From Thiobacillus sp. (GTDB taxonomy: Bacteria; Pseudomonadota; Gammaproteobacteria; Burkholderiales; Thiobacillaceae), in the NCBI GenBank assembly GCA_030679915.1, contig JAUXRY010000024.1, positions 1 through 62,753 on the forward strand: a stretch of DNA of 62,753 nt, written 5' to 3'. The notes below the pieces were generated by a model. That model worked only from the letters and a program-made list of their open reading frames with translations, searched no databases and was not told the DNA's origin. Made by a program: the position numbers and the translations under genes. Positions 1-8,422 of the stretch are shown one piece after another (within the stretch, counting starts at the first letter, position 1; the number at the start of each line of letters is the position of its first letter).

Positions 1-91
1 CCCATTTCGATGGATGATCCTTGCGGCATTCGGTGACCAGACGCACGGCACGTTCGCGGACTTCGGGGGAATACTTTACGGGTTTCTTCAT
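1..91 (-). CDS. IS3-family transposase OrfA, N-terminal fragment (partial)
   Basis: The first 30 codons can be read: MKKPVKYSPEVRERAVRLV and onward to HPSKW. This is the usual start of IS3-group OrfA proteins, which carry an N-terminal helix-turn-helix that binds the element ends. The reading frame is open to the window edge, so it is partial only because of the window boundary. OrfA normally works with OrfB (the DDE integrase domain) through programmed frameshifting; OrfB is not visible. Confidence 0.8.
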   Translation of the reverse strand, partial: MKKPVKYSPEVRERAVRLVTECRKDHPSKW

Positions 92-141
92 GGCTCCATC
101 TTCTCAAGAGTTGGAGCCTCCACAAAATCCGGGGCGGTTCA
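1..141 (-). mobile_element. IS3-family insertion sequence, left end (truncated by window edge)
   Basis: Read on the minus strand, the stretch ending at 141 begins TGAACCGCCCCGG, followed by a short leader and then a transposase start at 91. A TGAACCGCCCC-type end just ahead of an OrfA start is typical of IS3-group elements. The rest of the element lies beyond position 1, so the other inverted repeat and the target duplication cannot be seen. The terminal TGA of the element (139-141) also serves as the stop codon of the neighbouring gene. Confidence 0.8.
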
Positions 142-837
142 CTCCTCCATTTCAGGATCAGGCAGTGGCTTGATGTCTTTACAAACATCCTTTCCCTTGT
201 ACATTCTTCGTTGGCTATCAGCGAAATCCCACTTGCCATAAAAGGTCCATTCATGGAAGTTTTTCGGCGTGTTGACGACGAACCATGACAACAAACGACC
301 CTCTTGGTCTTGGTTGTACCGAGCTATCTCTGCACGAGAAAGTAGCCTCCCTTTGTTTTCCCTTTCATAGCTATACGCCATATTCGCTCTAGCGAGCGAC
401 TTCGGAATCGCGGACTCTTTCAATAGCTCCCATCGCGCGGCACCTTGGTTGTAACGGTAGTACAAGTAAGGAATGCCATTGCAGACAGGGTATACCCCCA
501 TTGCCACTGGAACACCCGTTCCAACCGCTACCAAATAGGGAACTCTTCCAATAATCTCCAGTGCGACCGGACTGAAATCCCCTTTCCAATATATTTCTTC
601 TCGGGTATCGGGATGCTTGAAGGATATTTTGTGAGTTGTCGGGACATTACAAAAGGTGCTGGGGCTCCCCCCATCTCCGCATATCAACTTGAACTCAAGA
701 TACAGACTACGTTCAACTAATAAGGCTCGCCCATCGTGCAGAGCAACTTCTTCTTTCCAATCGTCCCAATGGCCGGCAATTGCCATGCCAAAGCCTATCG
801 AAATCATTACCGCAAAAAGCCATATCAATTTTTTCAT
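139..837 (-). CDS. Exported hypothetical protein, C-terminus defined by an IS end
   Basis: A protein of about 232 residues. The start at 837 is chosen because it gives a signal peptide or N-terminal anchor (MKKLIWLFAVMISIGFGMAIAG); an upstream start at 879 would add 14 residues with no such logic. After the anchor comes a WKEEVALHDGRALLVERS stretch that I associate with uncharacterised betaproteobacterial exported proteins; function unknown. Its stop codon TGA at 139-141 is the first three bases of the adjacent IS3 end, so the original C-terminus may have been cut off. Base composition is AT-richer than the rest of the window, which suggests separate acquisition. Confidence 0.6.
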   Translation of the reverse strand: MKKLIWLFAVMISIGFGMAIAGHWDDWKEEVALHDGRALLVERSLYLEFKLICGDGGSPSTFCNVPTTHKISFKHPDTREEIYWKGDFSPVALEIIGRVPYLVAVGTGVPVAMGVYPVCNGIPYLYYRYNQGAARWELLKESAIPKSLARANMAYSYERENKGRLLSRAEIARYNQDQEGRLLSWFVVNTPKNFHEWTFYGKWDFADSQRRMYKGKDVCKDIKPLPDPEMEE

Positions 838-879
838 CTCTTGCCTACAGGTGTTAAAAAGGCCCATGGGCCCAGACAT

Positions 880-1140
880 TTATTAATATTAGGGAAAGCT
901 AGGCTTATCTTGATGATTTTTAAAACTTTTCTCAGTGCTCAATCTCTATATTACGTTATTCAAAAGGAGACCGGCAGCTGATGAATTATGCACGTGTTTA
1001 AGACGCTCAAATAGCGGCGAGAAGTCTGAGATGGGATTTTGAATAGGCCGCTTTCTCTGCATCAACAGTCGTTCGATGAGCAAGCCCCGACCGTCTCTTC
1101 AGGGTCGACAAGAGCCATTTCCAGTCCAAATAAATTCACT
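880..1140. other. AT-rich intergenic region, no convincing gene
   Basis: The region lies between the hypothetical gene and the end of the ABC permease gene. It contains a good Shine-Dalgarno-like AAAGGAG followed by ATG at 981, but that frame stops after six codons, so at most this is a gene remnant or leader peptide. No hairpin with a T-run was found. Confidence 0.4.
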
Positions 1141-3657
1141 TCATCCCAACGCTCGAATCGACTGCATCGGCGGCACCCGCGTGATGTGACGCGTGGTGAG
1201 CCAGCCGCTCATGCCGACCAGCAACGCGCCTGCCAACGGCAGCGCAAGCCACAGCCAGGGATGCAAACGGGCGGGCAGTTCGAACAGGCGATCCGAGATC
1301 AGCGCCATGGCGATCTCGGCGCAGGCGCTGGCGAGCAGTCCGGCCAATAGTCCCAATGCCAAAAATTCGCTCCACAGGCTTTTCGCCAGATAGGCGCGCT
1401 GGGCACCCAGCGTTCGCAGCAGGACGGCTTCTTGCTGCCTTGCGTCGAGGCTGGCCAGCAGGGTGGCGATGACGACGGCCATGCCGGCGGCGAGGAGGAA
1501 TCCCAGCAACAGTTGAATGGCGCCGATGATCTGGGCGAATACGGCTTCGATGTTGGCGATGAGTTTGTCGAGGGCGAGTACGGTGACGCCAGGGAAGGCT
1601 TTGACGAAGCCGGGCAGCATGCCGGATGCGCCGGGTGGTACGTATACGCTGGCGATGGCGGCGGCGGGTAGGGCGTCGAGCTGGCCGGGGGCAAAGATGA
1701 CGAAGAAGTTGGGCTGCATCGAGTCCCACTTCACGCTGCGGATGCTGGTGATGCGCGCGTCGAGGGTTTGGTCGCCGATCTGGAAGCCGAGCTGGTCGCC
1801 TACGGCAAGATTCAGACGCTCCGCCATCCCTGATTCGACCGAGATTTCTGCGGCGTTGTGGGTGCCATGCCATTGCCCGGCCAGAATGGCATTGTTGGCG
1901 GGCAGGGTGGCGGTCCAGGTGAGGTTGAGTTCGCGCCGCAGGGTATTGCTGTCGCGTAATTCCGGCGGCAGGGTTGAGGCGATGGGCACACCGTTTTTGA
2001 TTGTGAGGCGGCCACGCACCATGGGATAAAGCTCGGAGGCCTTGAGCTGGTGCTGCGATAGATAGTCGGCAACGGCTGCCTGTTGATAAGGCGCGATGTT
2101 CACCAGAAAGTAGTTGGGCGCTTCGGGCGGCAGTTGTTGTTGCCAGCCGGCGATCAGGTCGCTGCGTACCAGCGCCAGCAAGGCCACCAGGAACAGCGCC
2201 AGGGTGAATGCGCCGAGTTGCAGCGTGCTGTCGAAACGATGGCGTAGCAACTGTGCGAGGCCGAAACGCACCGGGCCGTGAGACAGGCGCTGGACACCGC
2301 GGCCGGCAAACAGCGCCAGGCGTGCCAGCAGGGTGAGAACCAAAACCAGCCCGGCGAGCGCGCCGACAAAGACGCCGACCAGCTTGGCATCGCCCGCATA
2401 CCAGGCAATCAATAGCAGCAGCGTTGATCCGCTGACCGCAGCACTGATCCACGCGCCCAGCGGCAGCGGCGGGAGGTCGCGCCGCAATACGCGCAGCGGC
2501 GGCACACGGATCAAACGCATGAGCGCAGGCAGACTGGCGCCTGCCAGTGCCAGCAGGCCGCTGACGACGGCGATCCCCACCGGCGCCAGGCCAAGCGAGG
2601 GCAGTCGGGTGGCCGCATCGGGCAGGATCAGCAGCGCAAGCGCTTGCTGCATCAGCGCGCCGATCGCCACACCGATCAGGCTGCCGAGTACGCCCAGTGT
2701 TAGCAGTTGCACGGCATAGAGCGTGCGCAGTTGTGCCGTGGTAGCGCCCATGCAGCGCATCAATGCCGCCTGGTCGTAATGGCGCAGTGCATGGCGATGG
2801 GCGGCGATGGCGATGGCGGCGACCGATAGCAACAAACTGATGAGCGCGGTGAGCTGAATGTAACGGTCGGCATTGGCGAACGCACCACGCAGGGTTTCGA
2901 CGCCTTCACGCGAACCGATCAGGCGCTGGGTGCTGTCGAGGGTGGGTTTGAGTGTGGCGCTAAACGCCGTGAGTTGATTGGGTTCGCCCGCAAACTGATA
3001 GAGATAGGTGACGCGGCTACCGGGCTGCAGCACATGCGTGCGCTCGACTTCGTCGGCGCGCATGAACACGCGTGGGGCGAGGCCGAACACGCCTCCGAGT
3101 TGGCCGGGTTCCTCGGCCACCACGCCGGCGATGGTGAAGCTGGCTTCGCCGATTTGCACACTGTCCCCCACGTTGGCTGACAGCAGCGGCAGCAGATCGG
3201 GCGCGACATAAATCGCACCGGGTGGCGGCAGGGCCGGTCGCGACGTGCTTTCGGTAAAGGGCTGGGGCGCAATGCGTACGGTGCCCCGCAGCGGGTACGC
3301 CGCGTCGACGGCGCGCAAGGTAGCGAGTTGGAACGCATCGCCTTTGGCCACCATGCTGGAAAATTCGAGTGCCTGACTGGTTGCAAGCGAACTTGTTGAA
3401 AGCGGACTGGATTTCGCCGGGATGTTTTGGGTTGAGGATGCAGGCCAGCTTTCAATCGCGCGCGAGCTGGTCACCAGCAGATCGGCACCGAGAAAACTCG
3501 CGCCTTGCTCACCCATGGCACGCTTCAGCCGATCGCCCAGAAAGCCGGTGGTGCTGACGCTGCCGACGCCGATGATCAGCGCCAGCAACAGAACGCGCCA
3601 TTCGCCGCTGCTGCGTTCGCGCCGCAGCAACCACAGGCCCAGCCGCATAAACCTCAT
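1141..3657 (-). CDS. ABC transporter permease, FtsX-like (YbbP family)
   Basis: A protein of 838 residues with the architecture of large FtsX/MacB-type permeases. There is an N-terminal membrane helix (about residues 18-40), a periplasmic domain, clusters of membrane helices in the middle (about 265-500), a second periplasmic domain and a final helix set (about 690-825). The length matches YbbP-type proteins of about 800 residues. It overlaps the ATPase gene upstream by 4 bases (ATGA), so the two are translationally coupled. E. coli has the same arrangement, with ybbA-ybbP divergent from tesA. The substrate is unknown; relatives act on lipoproteins or other envelope lipids. Confidence 0.9.
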   Translation of the reverse strand: MRFMRLGLWLLRRERSSGEWRVLLLALIIGVGSVSTTGFLGDRLKRAMGEQGASFLGADLLVTSSRAIESWPASSTQNIPAKSSPLSTSSLATSQALEFSSMVAKGDAFQLATLRAVDAAYPLRGTVRIAPQPFTESTSRPALPPPGAIYVAPDLLPLLSANVGDSVQIGEASFTIAGVVAEEPGQLGGVFGLAPRVFMRADEVERTHVLQPGSRVTYLYQFAGEPNQLTAFSATLKPTLDSTQRLIGSREGVETLRGAFANADRYIQLTALISLLLSVAAIAIAAHRHALRHYDQAALMRCMGATTAQLRTLYAVQLLTLGVLGSLIGVAIGALMQQALALLILPDAATRLPSLGLAPVGIAVVSGLLALAGASLPALMRLIRVPPLRVLRRDLPPLPLGAWISAAVSGSTLLLLIAWYAGDAKLVGVFVGALAGLVLVLTLLARLALFAGRGVQRLSHGPVRFGLAQLLRHRFDSTLQLGAFTLALFLVALLALVRSDLIAGWQQQLPPEAPNYFLVNIAPYQQAAVADYLSQHQLKASELYPMVRGRLTIKNGVPIASTLPPELRDSNTLRRELNLTWTATLPANNAILAGQWHGTHNAAEISVESGMAERLNLAVGDQLGFQIGDQTLDARITSIRSVKWDSMQPNFFVIFAPGQLDALPAAAIASVYVPPGASGMLPGFVKAFPGVTVLALDKLIANIEAVFAQIIGAIQLLLGFLLAAGMAVVIATLLASLDARQQEAVLLRTLGAQRAYLAKSLWSEFLALGLLAGLLASACAEIAMALISDRLFELPARLHPWLWLALPLAGALLVGMSGWLTTRHITRVPPMQSIRALG

Positions 3658-4388
3658 GCGACAGCCACCTCACTGGCGTGGCCCGCAATCAGATGCAGGC
3701 GGCGCTGGCAGCGCGACGCCAGCGCGTCGTCATGGGTGACCAGGATCAGCGTGGTGTGGGCGGAAGCATTGAGTTCGAACAGCAACTCGATGATGCGTGC
3801 GCCGGTGTCGGCGTCGAGGTTGCCGGTGGGCTCATCAGCAAACAGTATCTGCGGGTCAGTTGCAAACGCGCGGGCGATGGCGATGCGTTGTTGCTCGCCG
3901 CCGGATAGCTGGCGCGGCGTGTGGGCAGCGCGGGCAGTGAGGCCGACGCGTTCAAGCCAGTGCGCAGCGCGTTCGCGCGCATCGGTGCGACCGGCGAGTT
4001 CCAGCGGCAGCAGGATGTTTTCGAGCGCGCTGCGCGCCGGCAATAGTTGAAACGACTGGAACACGAAGCCGATGCGGCCGGCACGGAGGCGGGCACGAGC
4101 ATCTTCGTCGAGTTCGCTGAGGTTTTGGCCCAGCAGAAAAATATCGCCTGAACTGGGCTGGTCGAGCCCGGCCAGTAATCCGAGTAACGTGGACTTGCCA
4201 GAGCCCGACGCGCCGGTGATGGCCAGGATTTCGCCGGCTTTGACGTCTAGCTCGACTTCGCTGAGGATGGTGAGGGTACTGTCGGCGGTGGACACCCGCT
4301 GTGACAAGGCGCGCGCAGTGACAACGCTTGGTGGTTGCGATGCGCTGGATGACTCAGCGGGGAACTGTGCGCTGTCGGGAGGCGTCAT
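3654..4388 (-). CDS. ybbA: ABC transporter ATP-binding protein (YbbA/LolD-like)
   Basis: A 244-residue ATPase with a Walker A motif GASGSGKST at 59-67, signature LSGGEQQR at 161-168 and Walker B ILFADEP at 181-187. This is the LolD/MacB/YbbA branch that partners FtsX-like permeases. It forms an operon with the permease (4-base overlap) and is divergent from tesA, with only 28 bases between the start codons, so promoters must overlap the coding starts. The N-terminus is about 20-25 residues longer than usual, so the true start could be slightly downstream. Confidence 0.9.
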   Translation of the reverse strand: MTPPDSAQFPAESSSASQPPSVVTARALSQRVSTADSTLTILSEVELDVKAGEILAITGASGSGKSTLLGLLAGLDQPSSGDIFLLGQNLSELDEDARARLRAGRIGFVFQSFQLLPARSALENILLPLELAGRTDARERAAHWLERVGLTARAAHTPRQLSGGEQQRIAIARAFATDPQILFADEPTGNLDADTGARIIELLFELNASAHTTLILVTHDDALASRCQRRLHLIAGHASEVAVA

Positions 4389-4416
4389 TGAGGTAGGTTC
4401 AATTTAAGGTGCATGA

Positions 4417-5043
4417 ATGAATTATCGCGTGTGGATGCTGTTTTTGTTGGGGCTGCCGGGTTGGGCTGCGGCCAGCCAATGCTCATTGTTGATTGTCGGC
4501 GACAGCCTGAGTTCCGGCTATGGCCTGAAAAATGGCGCAAGCTGGGTGGATCGACTCGACGCTCGTCTGAAGAAAAAGGCGCCCGACTGGCGCGTGATCA
4601 ATGCCAGTGTGAGTGGCGACACCACACAAAATGGCCTGCAACGCCTGAAGCCTGCGCTGAAACGGCAGCACCCGCAAGGCGTGTTGATCGAACTCGGTGG
4701 CAATGATGCCTTGCGCGGCACGCCGCCCAACGTGATCCGGCAGAATCTGGTCACGATGATTCGCCAGGCCAAGGCGGCCGGTGCCTGGATAGCCTTGCTA
4801 GAGGCGCCGGTGTTGCCCAATTACGGTAAGCCGTACGCCGATGCGGTGGCGAAGCTGTATGTAGAGGTGGCGCGTGAAGAAAAAATTATTCGTGTGCCGT
4901 GCTTTGTCTGCGGCGTAGGTATTACAGCGGGGCTGATGCAGGCCGATGGTATACATCCCAACGAAAAGGCACAGGCCAAAATGCTTGATGCCGTGTGGCC
5001 TTACATCCAGCCGAAGCTGAATTGCCCGGCAAACAAACCATGA
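4417..5043 (+). CDS. tesA: Periplasmic multifunctional esterase / acyl-CoA thioesterase TesA (SGNH hydrolase)
   Basis: A 208-residue protein with a signal peptide (about residues 1-20, ending AAAS). The SGNH blocks are visible: GDSLSSGYG with nucleophile Ser30, GGND with Asn96, and the Asp177/His180 pair in ADGIHP. TesA-type enzymes hydrolyse acyl esters and thioesters in the periplasm. AAGGTG precedes the ATG. It overlaps the next gene by 4 bases. The loop before the catalytic Asp/His (VPCFVCGVG) contains two cysteines that look unusual for the family. Confidence 0.92.
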   Translation: MNYRVWMLFLLGLPGWAAASQCSLLIVGDSLSSGYGLKNGASWVDRLDARLKKKAPDWRVINASVSGDTTQNGLQRLKPALKRQHPQGVLIELGGNDALRGTPPNVIRQNLVTMIRQAKAAGAWIALLEAPVLPNYGKPYADAVAKLYVEVAREEKIIRVPCFVCGVGITAGLMQADGIHPNEKAQAKMLDAVWPYIQPKLNCPANKP

Positions 5044-5423
5044 GCGGAGCGAGTTGTCCCTGCGGATCGGGGCACTCGATTGAGGCCTGCTGCGGGCGAT
5101 TTCATGCGGGCACAGCCGTGCCGGATGCCGAGCACCTGATGCGCTCGCGTTACAGTGCTTTTGTGTTGGGGCTGGAAGATTATTTGCGGGCGACCTGGCA
5201 TCCCGACACTCGTCCTGCCGACATTGGGCTGGATGCCACGCCCACGCCGCAATGGTTGGGGCTGGCGATCAAGTCGCACACCCTGCAGGACGACAATCAC
5301 GCCACGGTGGAATTCATCGCGCGATACAAGCTCAATGGCCGTGCGTTCAAATTGCATGAATCCAGCCGCTTTGAAAAAATGGACGGGCGCTGGCTTTACG
5401 TTGATGGAGTGATGCACAAATGA
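5040..5423 (+). CDS. YchJ-like UPF0225 protein with SEC-C zinc motif
   Basis: A 127-residue protein. The start at 5040 overlaps the tesA stop (ATGA), giving the canonical N-terminus MSGASCPCGSGHSIEACCG, a SEC-C zinc-binding motif (CxCGSG...CC). This is followed by the NTF2-like YchJ middle region with the LMRSRYSAFVLG signature. The molecular role of the family is not established. It sits between tesA and a VOC protein with 4-base overlaps on both sides, so the three form one tightly coupled unit. Confidence 0.88.
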   Translation: MSGASCPCGSGHSIEACCGRFHAGTAVPDAEHLMRSRYSAFVLGLEDYLRATWHPDTRPADIGLDATPTPQWLGLAIKSHTLQDDNHATVEFIARYKLNGRAFKLHESSRFEKMDGRWLYVDGVMHK

Positions 5424-5875
5424 CAGTTCAAACCGTACGGGTAAAAAAGCTGGGCCATGCTGTGTTGAAGGTACGCAGCCTGGACGCGTCGGTGCCGTTT
5501 TATCGCGACGTGCTCGGGCTGATCGAAGTGGCGCGGCACGGCAACCAGATGGTGTTCTTTTCCTGTGGCGACAATCACCATGATCTTGCGCTGCTCGAGG
5601 TGGGCTCGAACGCAGTTTCACCCATGCCAAAGCAAGTTGGCTTATATCACCTGGCGTTCAAGGTCGGCGATTCGCTGGACACATTGCGCGCATTTCGCGA
5701 CCATCTTGCGGCCCATGGCGTGGCGTTGGCCGGACAGTCTGACCACCGTGTCAGTCAGTCGTTGTATTGTCATGATCCAGACGGCATCATGATCGAACTG
5801 TACATTGACGCCGATCCCGCGCTCTGGCGCGACGATCCGGGAGCGGTTGCCTATATCGGGTCATTAACGCTTTAA
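5420..5875 (+). CDS. VOC-family protein (glyoxalase / dioxygenase fold)
   Basis: A 151-residue protein of one vicinal-oxygen-chelate fold with two beta-alpha-beta-beta-beta repeats. Likely metal ligands are His13 in KLGHAVLKV, a His in GLYHLAFKV and the Glu of DPDGIMIELY. These proteins bind a divalent metal and act as dioxygenases, glyoxalases or resistance proteins; nothing here fixes the substrate. The start overlaps the YchJ gene by 4 bases. Confidence 0.85.
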   Translation: MTVQTVRVKKLGHAVLKVRSLDASVPFYRDVLGLIEVARHGNQMVFFSCGDNHHDLALLEVGSNAVSPMPKQVGLYHLAFKVGDSLDTLRAFRDHLAAHGVALAGQSDHRVSQSLYCHDPDGIMIELYIDADPALWRDDPGAVAYIGSLTL

Positions 5876-6191
5876 AGCGTTTAACGGGCGCTCAACATCA
5901 GCCATACCAGCCGCCGTGCCAGTTCGTGTTTGCGCGCCTGCTGGTCTGCGGCGATCAGATTGGAACCCTCGCCAGAGCCGGCTTAAATTGTGCGCTGCCT
6001 GATGCTCGCGCCGCATTGCAGACGCCAGATCCACCCGGTCAAATCTCGGACTGAAGGACACCGATTCTGCATGGGCCACACCCAGGTTCAACACCACCAC
6101 CATTCGAAGCGGCCGGTCAGTGAGAACATCAGGAGCATCCGCGTGTCTGCGGATGACTGGCCCCCACGGTTTGATACCTACGCGCCCACGC
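5876..6191. other. Intergenic region with a short eroded frame and a hairpin
   Basis: Between the convergent VOC and ppk2 genes. On the minus strand, codons ending at 5881 read GEGSNLIAADQQARKHEL and so on to a TAA stop, but an in-frame stop lies about 32 codons upstream and no start is present. It may be the tail of a decayed gene, though chance is possible. A 7-bp stem (6136-6142 with 6149-6155, CATCCGC/GCGGATG) lies about 40 bases beyond the ppk2 stop; it has no T-run, so it is at best a weak transcription end. Confidence 0.35.
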
Positions 6192-7088
6192 TCAGTTACT
6201 TCCTGGATCTTCTTTCATCAATTCTTGGCGGATCGACAGCAGTTCCTGCTGGCGCTTGGCGTCAGTCTCTGGGTAATGCATGTTCAGGGCATTAAACGTA
6301 TCCAGAATGATGCGGGAGACAATCAGCCGGGCGTTTTTCTTGTCGTCGGCGGGCACCACATACCAGGGCGCGTTTTTTGTGCTCGTTGCGCCGAGGCACG
6401 CCTCATAGGCCTGCATATACTGCTTCCAGAATTTCCGCTCTTCAATGTCGGCCAGGCTGAATTTCCAGTTCTTGTCGGGCTCGTCGATGCGGTCGAGAAA
6501 GCGCTTGCGCTGCTCTTCTTCCGAAAGGTGCAGGAAGAATTTGATGATCCGGGTGCCGTTACGATGGAGATGGTTCTCCAAATCCACGATGGAACGATAG
6601 CGTTCCTGCCAGATCGTTTTCTCGTTGACCAGCCCATCCGGAAGCCCCTGACTGCGCAGAATCTCTGGATGGACACGAACGATCAACACCTCCTCATAGT
6701 AGGAGCGGTTAAAGATGCCGATTCGTCCGCGTTCCGGCAGTGACTGCGTGGTACGCCACAGGAAATCATGATCCAGTTCCGTCGCGCTCGGATGTTGGAA
6801 GCTGAATACCTGGCAGCCTTGGGGATTGACGCCGGACATGACGTTGCGGATGGCGCCATCTTTCCCGGCGGCGTCCATGGCCTGAAAAATCAGCAGCAGC
6901 GAATAGCGGTTGGACGCGTAGTGCAGACGCTGCAATTCGCTTAACTCCTCCACCTGTTTTTTCAGCTTTTTGTGGTACTTCTTTTTTGACTTGTAAGCCG
7001 GCTCGACAAGCGTCGGCCACTTCTTGAGAATGACCTTGTCGCCTTCCTGAACCTGGTAATCCTTTGACTTGATTTTCATCACTTTCAT
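6192..7088 (-). CDS. ppk2: Polyphosphate kinase 2 (PPK2) family nucleotide phosphotransferase
   Basis: A 298-residue protein with the PPK2 P-loop AMDAAGKDG at about 70-78, the [11 protein letters not shown] lid region and a Walker B-like [15 protein letters not shown] at 121-135. PPK2 enzymes move phosphate between polyphosphate and nucleotides, generally favouring nucleotide phosphorylation at the expense of polyphosphate. The N-terminal extension with a lysine-rich stretch (about 31-44) is normal for the family. The gene starts 11 bases after atpG with an AGGA ribosome site, so it is the last gene of the ATPase/glycogen run. Nucleotide preference (ADP or AMP) cannot be assigned by eye. Confidence 0.93.
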   Translation of the reverse strand: MKVMKIKSKDYQVQEGDKVILKKWPTLVEPAYKSKKKYHKKLKKQVEELSELQRLHYASNRYSLLLIFQAMDAAGKDGAIRNVMSGVNPQGCQVFSFQHPSATELDHDFLWRTTQSLPERGRIGIFNRSYYEEVLIVRVHPEILRSQGLPDGLVNEKTIWQERYRSIVDLENHLHRNGTRIIKFFLHLSEEEQRKRFLDRIDEPDKNWKFSLADIEERKFWKQYMQAYEACLGATSTKNAPWYVVPADDKKNARLIVSRIILDTFNALNMHYPETDAKRQQELLSIRQELMKEDPGSN

Positions 7089-7099
7089 TTCGGTCCTAA

Positions 7100-7984
7100 T
7101 TATGGCCCGGTGAGTGCCTCGAAGCCGGAGACGACGTCAAACAATTCTTCGTCGATACCGCTCTGACGCAGGCGGTGAAACGTCCGGTTCAGGTCCTCCA
7201 GCAATTCGTCGATGTTCTTTTCAGCACGCTGCATCGCAGCCAGGCGGCTGGCGTTTTCGCTTGCCAGGGATTCGGCGCACGCCCTGAAAAGCGAAACGAA
7301 AAGATATTCGCGAACCAGCGCCAGCAACGTCTGCTCGCCGCCATTCATGACTTCGGGCAAATTGTTGGTGGGCCAGTGGATGGCCGCCAGATCACGTCGC
7401 CATACATCGTCCAATGGCAGCAGTCGTTGACTCACTGGGGCGTAAATCGCCCCGGTCTTGGGGCGGTTGTGAAACAGGTAAACCTGCGTGATCGCGCCAC
7501 TTTCACGCTGGGCTTCCATCTCGATCAGAATCTGTCCAACCAGCGGCGTGATCGCGCTAATCGAGTTCGGCAGGGTAAAGCCGCCCCCTACATTCAGATC
7601 GGTGTCTGCAAGGCGCGTTTGAATGCGTTCGCCAACCGCCCAGACCCTTTTTTCACCTGGCAGGCTTTCCAGCGTCTGCTTCAGAAACGACACCATGTCT
7701 TCGTTGAATTGCCCGACCAGCCCTTGATCCGAACCAAACACGATCGCACCGATTGCCCCGGCTTCCTGCTGTGACACGCGCATCGAGGCTCCAGCGGATG
7801 CACCCTGCCGAAAACTCGCGGCCAGGCCCAGTTGCACGGTCCGATAATAATCATCCAGGGCGCGTACCGCATTCTCGTATTGCCCGATGCTCGACGCGGC
7901 CATGGCCTTCATCGTGCGCACCACGGATTCAAGATCGCCGGCGCTGGCGATCTTGCGGCGCAGGCTCGCGGCGGAGTCGCTCAT
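7100..7984 (-). CDS. atpG: N-type ATPase gamma subunit
   Basis: A 294-residue gamma-type subunit. The N-terminal helix [23 protein letters not shown] and the C-terminal coiled-coil helix (about 245-290, ending in a [17 protein letters not shown] stretch) correspond to the rotor shaft. It diverges strongly from housekeeping gamma, as expected for the alternative ATPases whose operon order is atpDCQRBEFAG. The start overlaps the upstream hpf-like gene by 4 bases (ATGA), so the two are translationally coupled. Confidence 0.9.
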   Translation of the reverse strand: MSDSAASLRRKIASAGDLESVVRTMKAMAASSIGQYENAVRALDDYYRTVQLGLAASFRQGASAGASMRVSQQEAGAIGAIVFGSDQGLVGQFNEDMVSFLKQTLESLPGEKRVWAVGERIQTRLADTDLNVGGGFTLPNSISAITPLVGQILIEMEAQRESGAITQVYLFHNRPKTGAIYAPVSQRLLPLDDVWRRDLAAIHWPTNNLPEVMNGGEQTLLALVREYLFVSLFRACAESLASENASRLAAMQRAEKNIDELLEDLNRTFHRLRQSGIDEELFDVVSGFEALTGP

Positions 7985-8334
7985 TCCGGCTCGGAGGGTT
8001 CGGTCCAGTCCGCTGATACCGCGGGCCGCTCGGCACGGCCCAGGGCGCTTTCGATCGATCGCACCAATTTACCGGCGGCGCCGTCCACGGCCTGGCCCAG
8101 GCTCGCCGCCTCGTGCGTAACCGCCATGGGCTGGCGGCCTTCGATGCGGGCTTCCAGCAGGCAGCGTTTGTCGTTCTGTCCGCTCTTTTCGGCGTTCTCG
8201 TCGCTCAGGTGCATCTCCACTCGTGTGATGTGATCGCTGAAACGATTCAGGGCGGCCTCCACTGTGCTGCGCAAGTGCGCTGCCATCGCCTCATGGACTT
8301 CGATGTTGTGGTCGGTGTTGATCTGGATTTGCAT
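7981..8334 (-). CDS. HPF/RaiA-like ribosome-associated protein inside the ATPase operon
   Basis: A 117-residue protein starting MQIQINTDHNIEVHEAMA. The start at 8334 is preceded by AGGAG at good spacing; the longer frame to 8373 lacks this. The beta-alpha-beta-beta-beta-alpha pattern (TRVEMHLSDENAEK, then CLLEARIEG, then a helix with AVDGAAGKLVRSIESAL) fits the HPF/RaiA family, which binds the small ribosomal subunit and promotes hibernation. The C-terminus is short and acidic, so it lacks the long-HPF dimerisation domain. It lies between atpA and atpG, where the standard N-ATPase operon has no gene, and overlaps atpG by 4 bases. Confidence 0.8.
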   Translation of the reverse strand: MQIQINTDHNIEVHEAMAAHLRSTVEAALNRFSDHITRVEMHLSDENAEKSGQNDKRCLLEARIEGRQPMAVTHEAASLGQAVDGAAGKLVRSIESALGRAERPAVSADWTEPSEPE

Positions 8335-8422
8335 GGTGTTCTCCTGGGGTGAGGGTGCGTGACTCGATGCCAAGTTTAATGTTGGTAGGTTTCGGCCAGC
8401 GATTCGGGGGCGAGCAAGTTCA

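Noticed and set aside
981..1001. AAAGGAG followed by ATG and a six-codon frame
   Set aside because: Too short to support as a gene; no attenuator-like hairpin follows.
1136..2452. Long minus-strand frame (438 codons) within the ABC permease gene
   Set aside because: It lies in another frame of the permease gene, is very rich in Arg/Pro/Ala and has no domain; it is a G+C-driven shadow.
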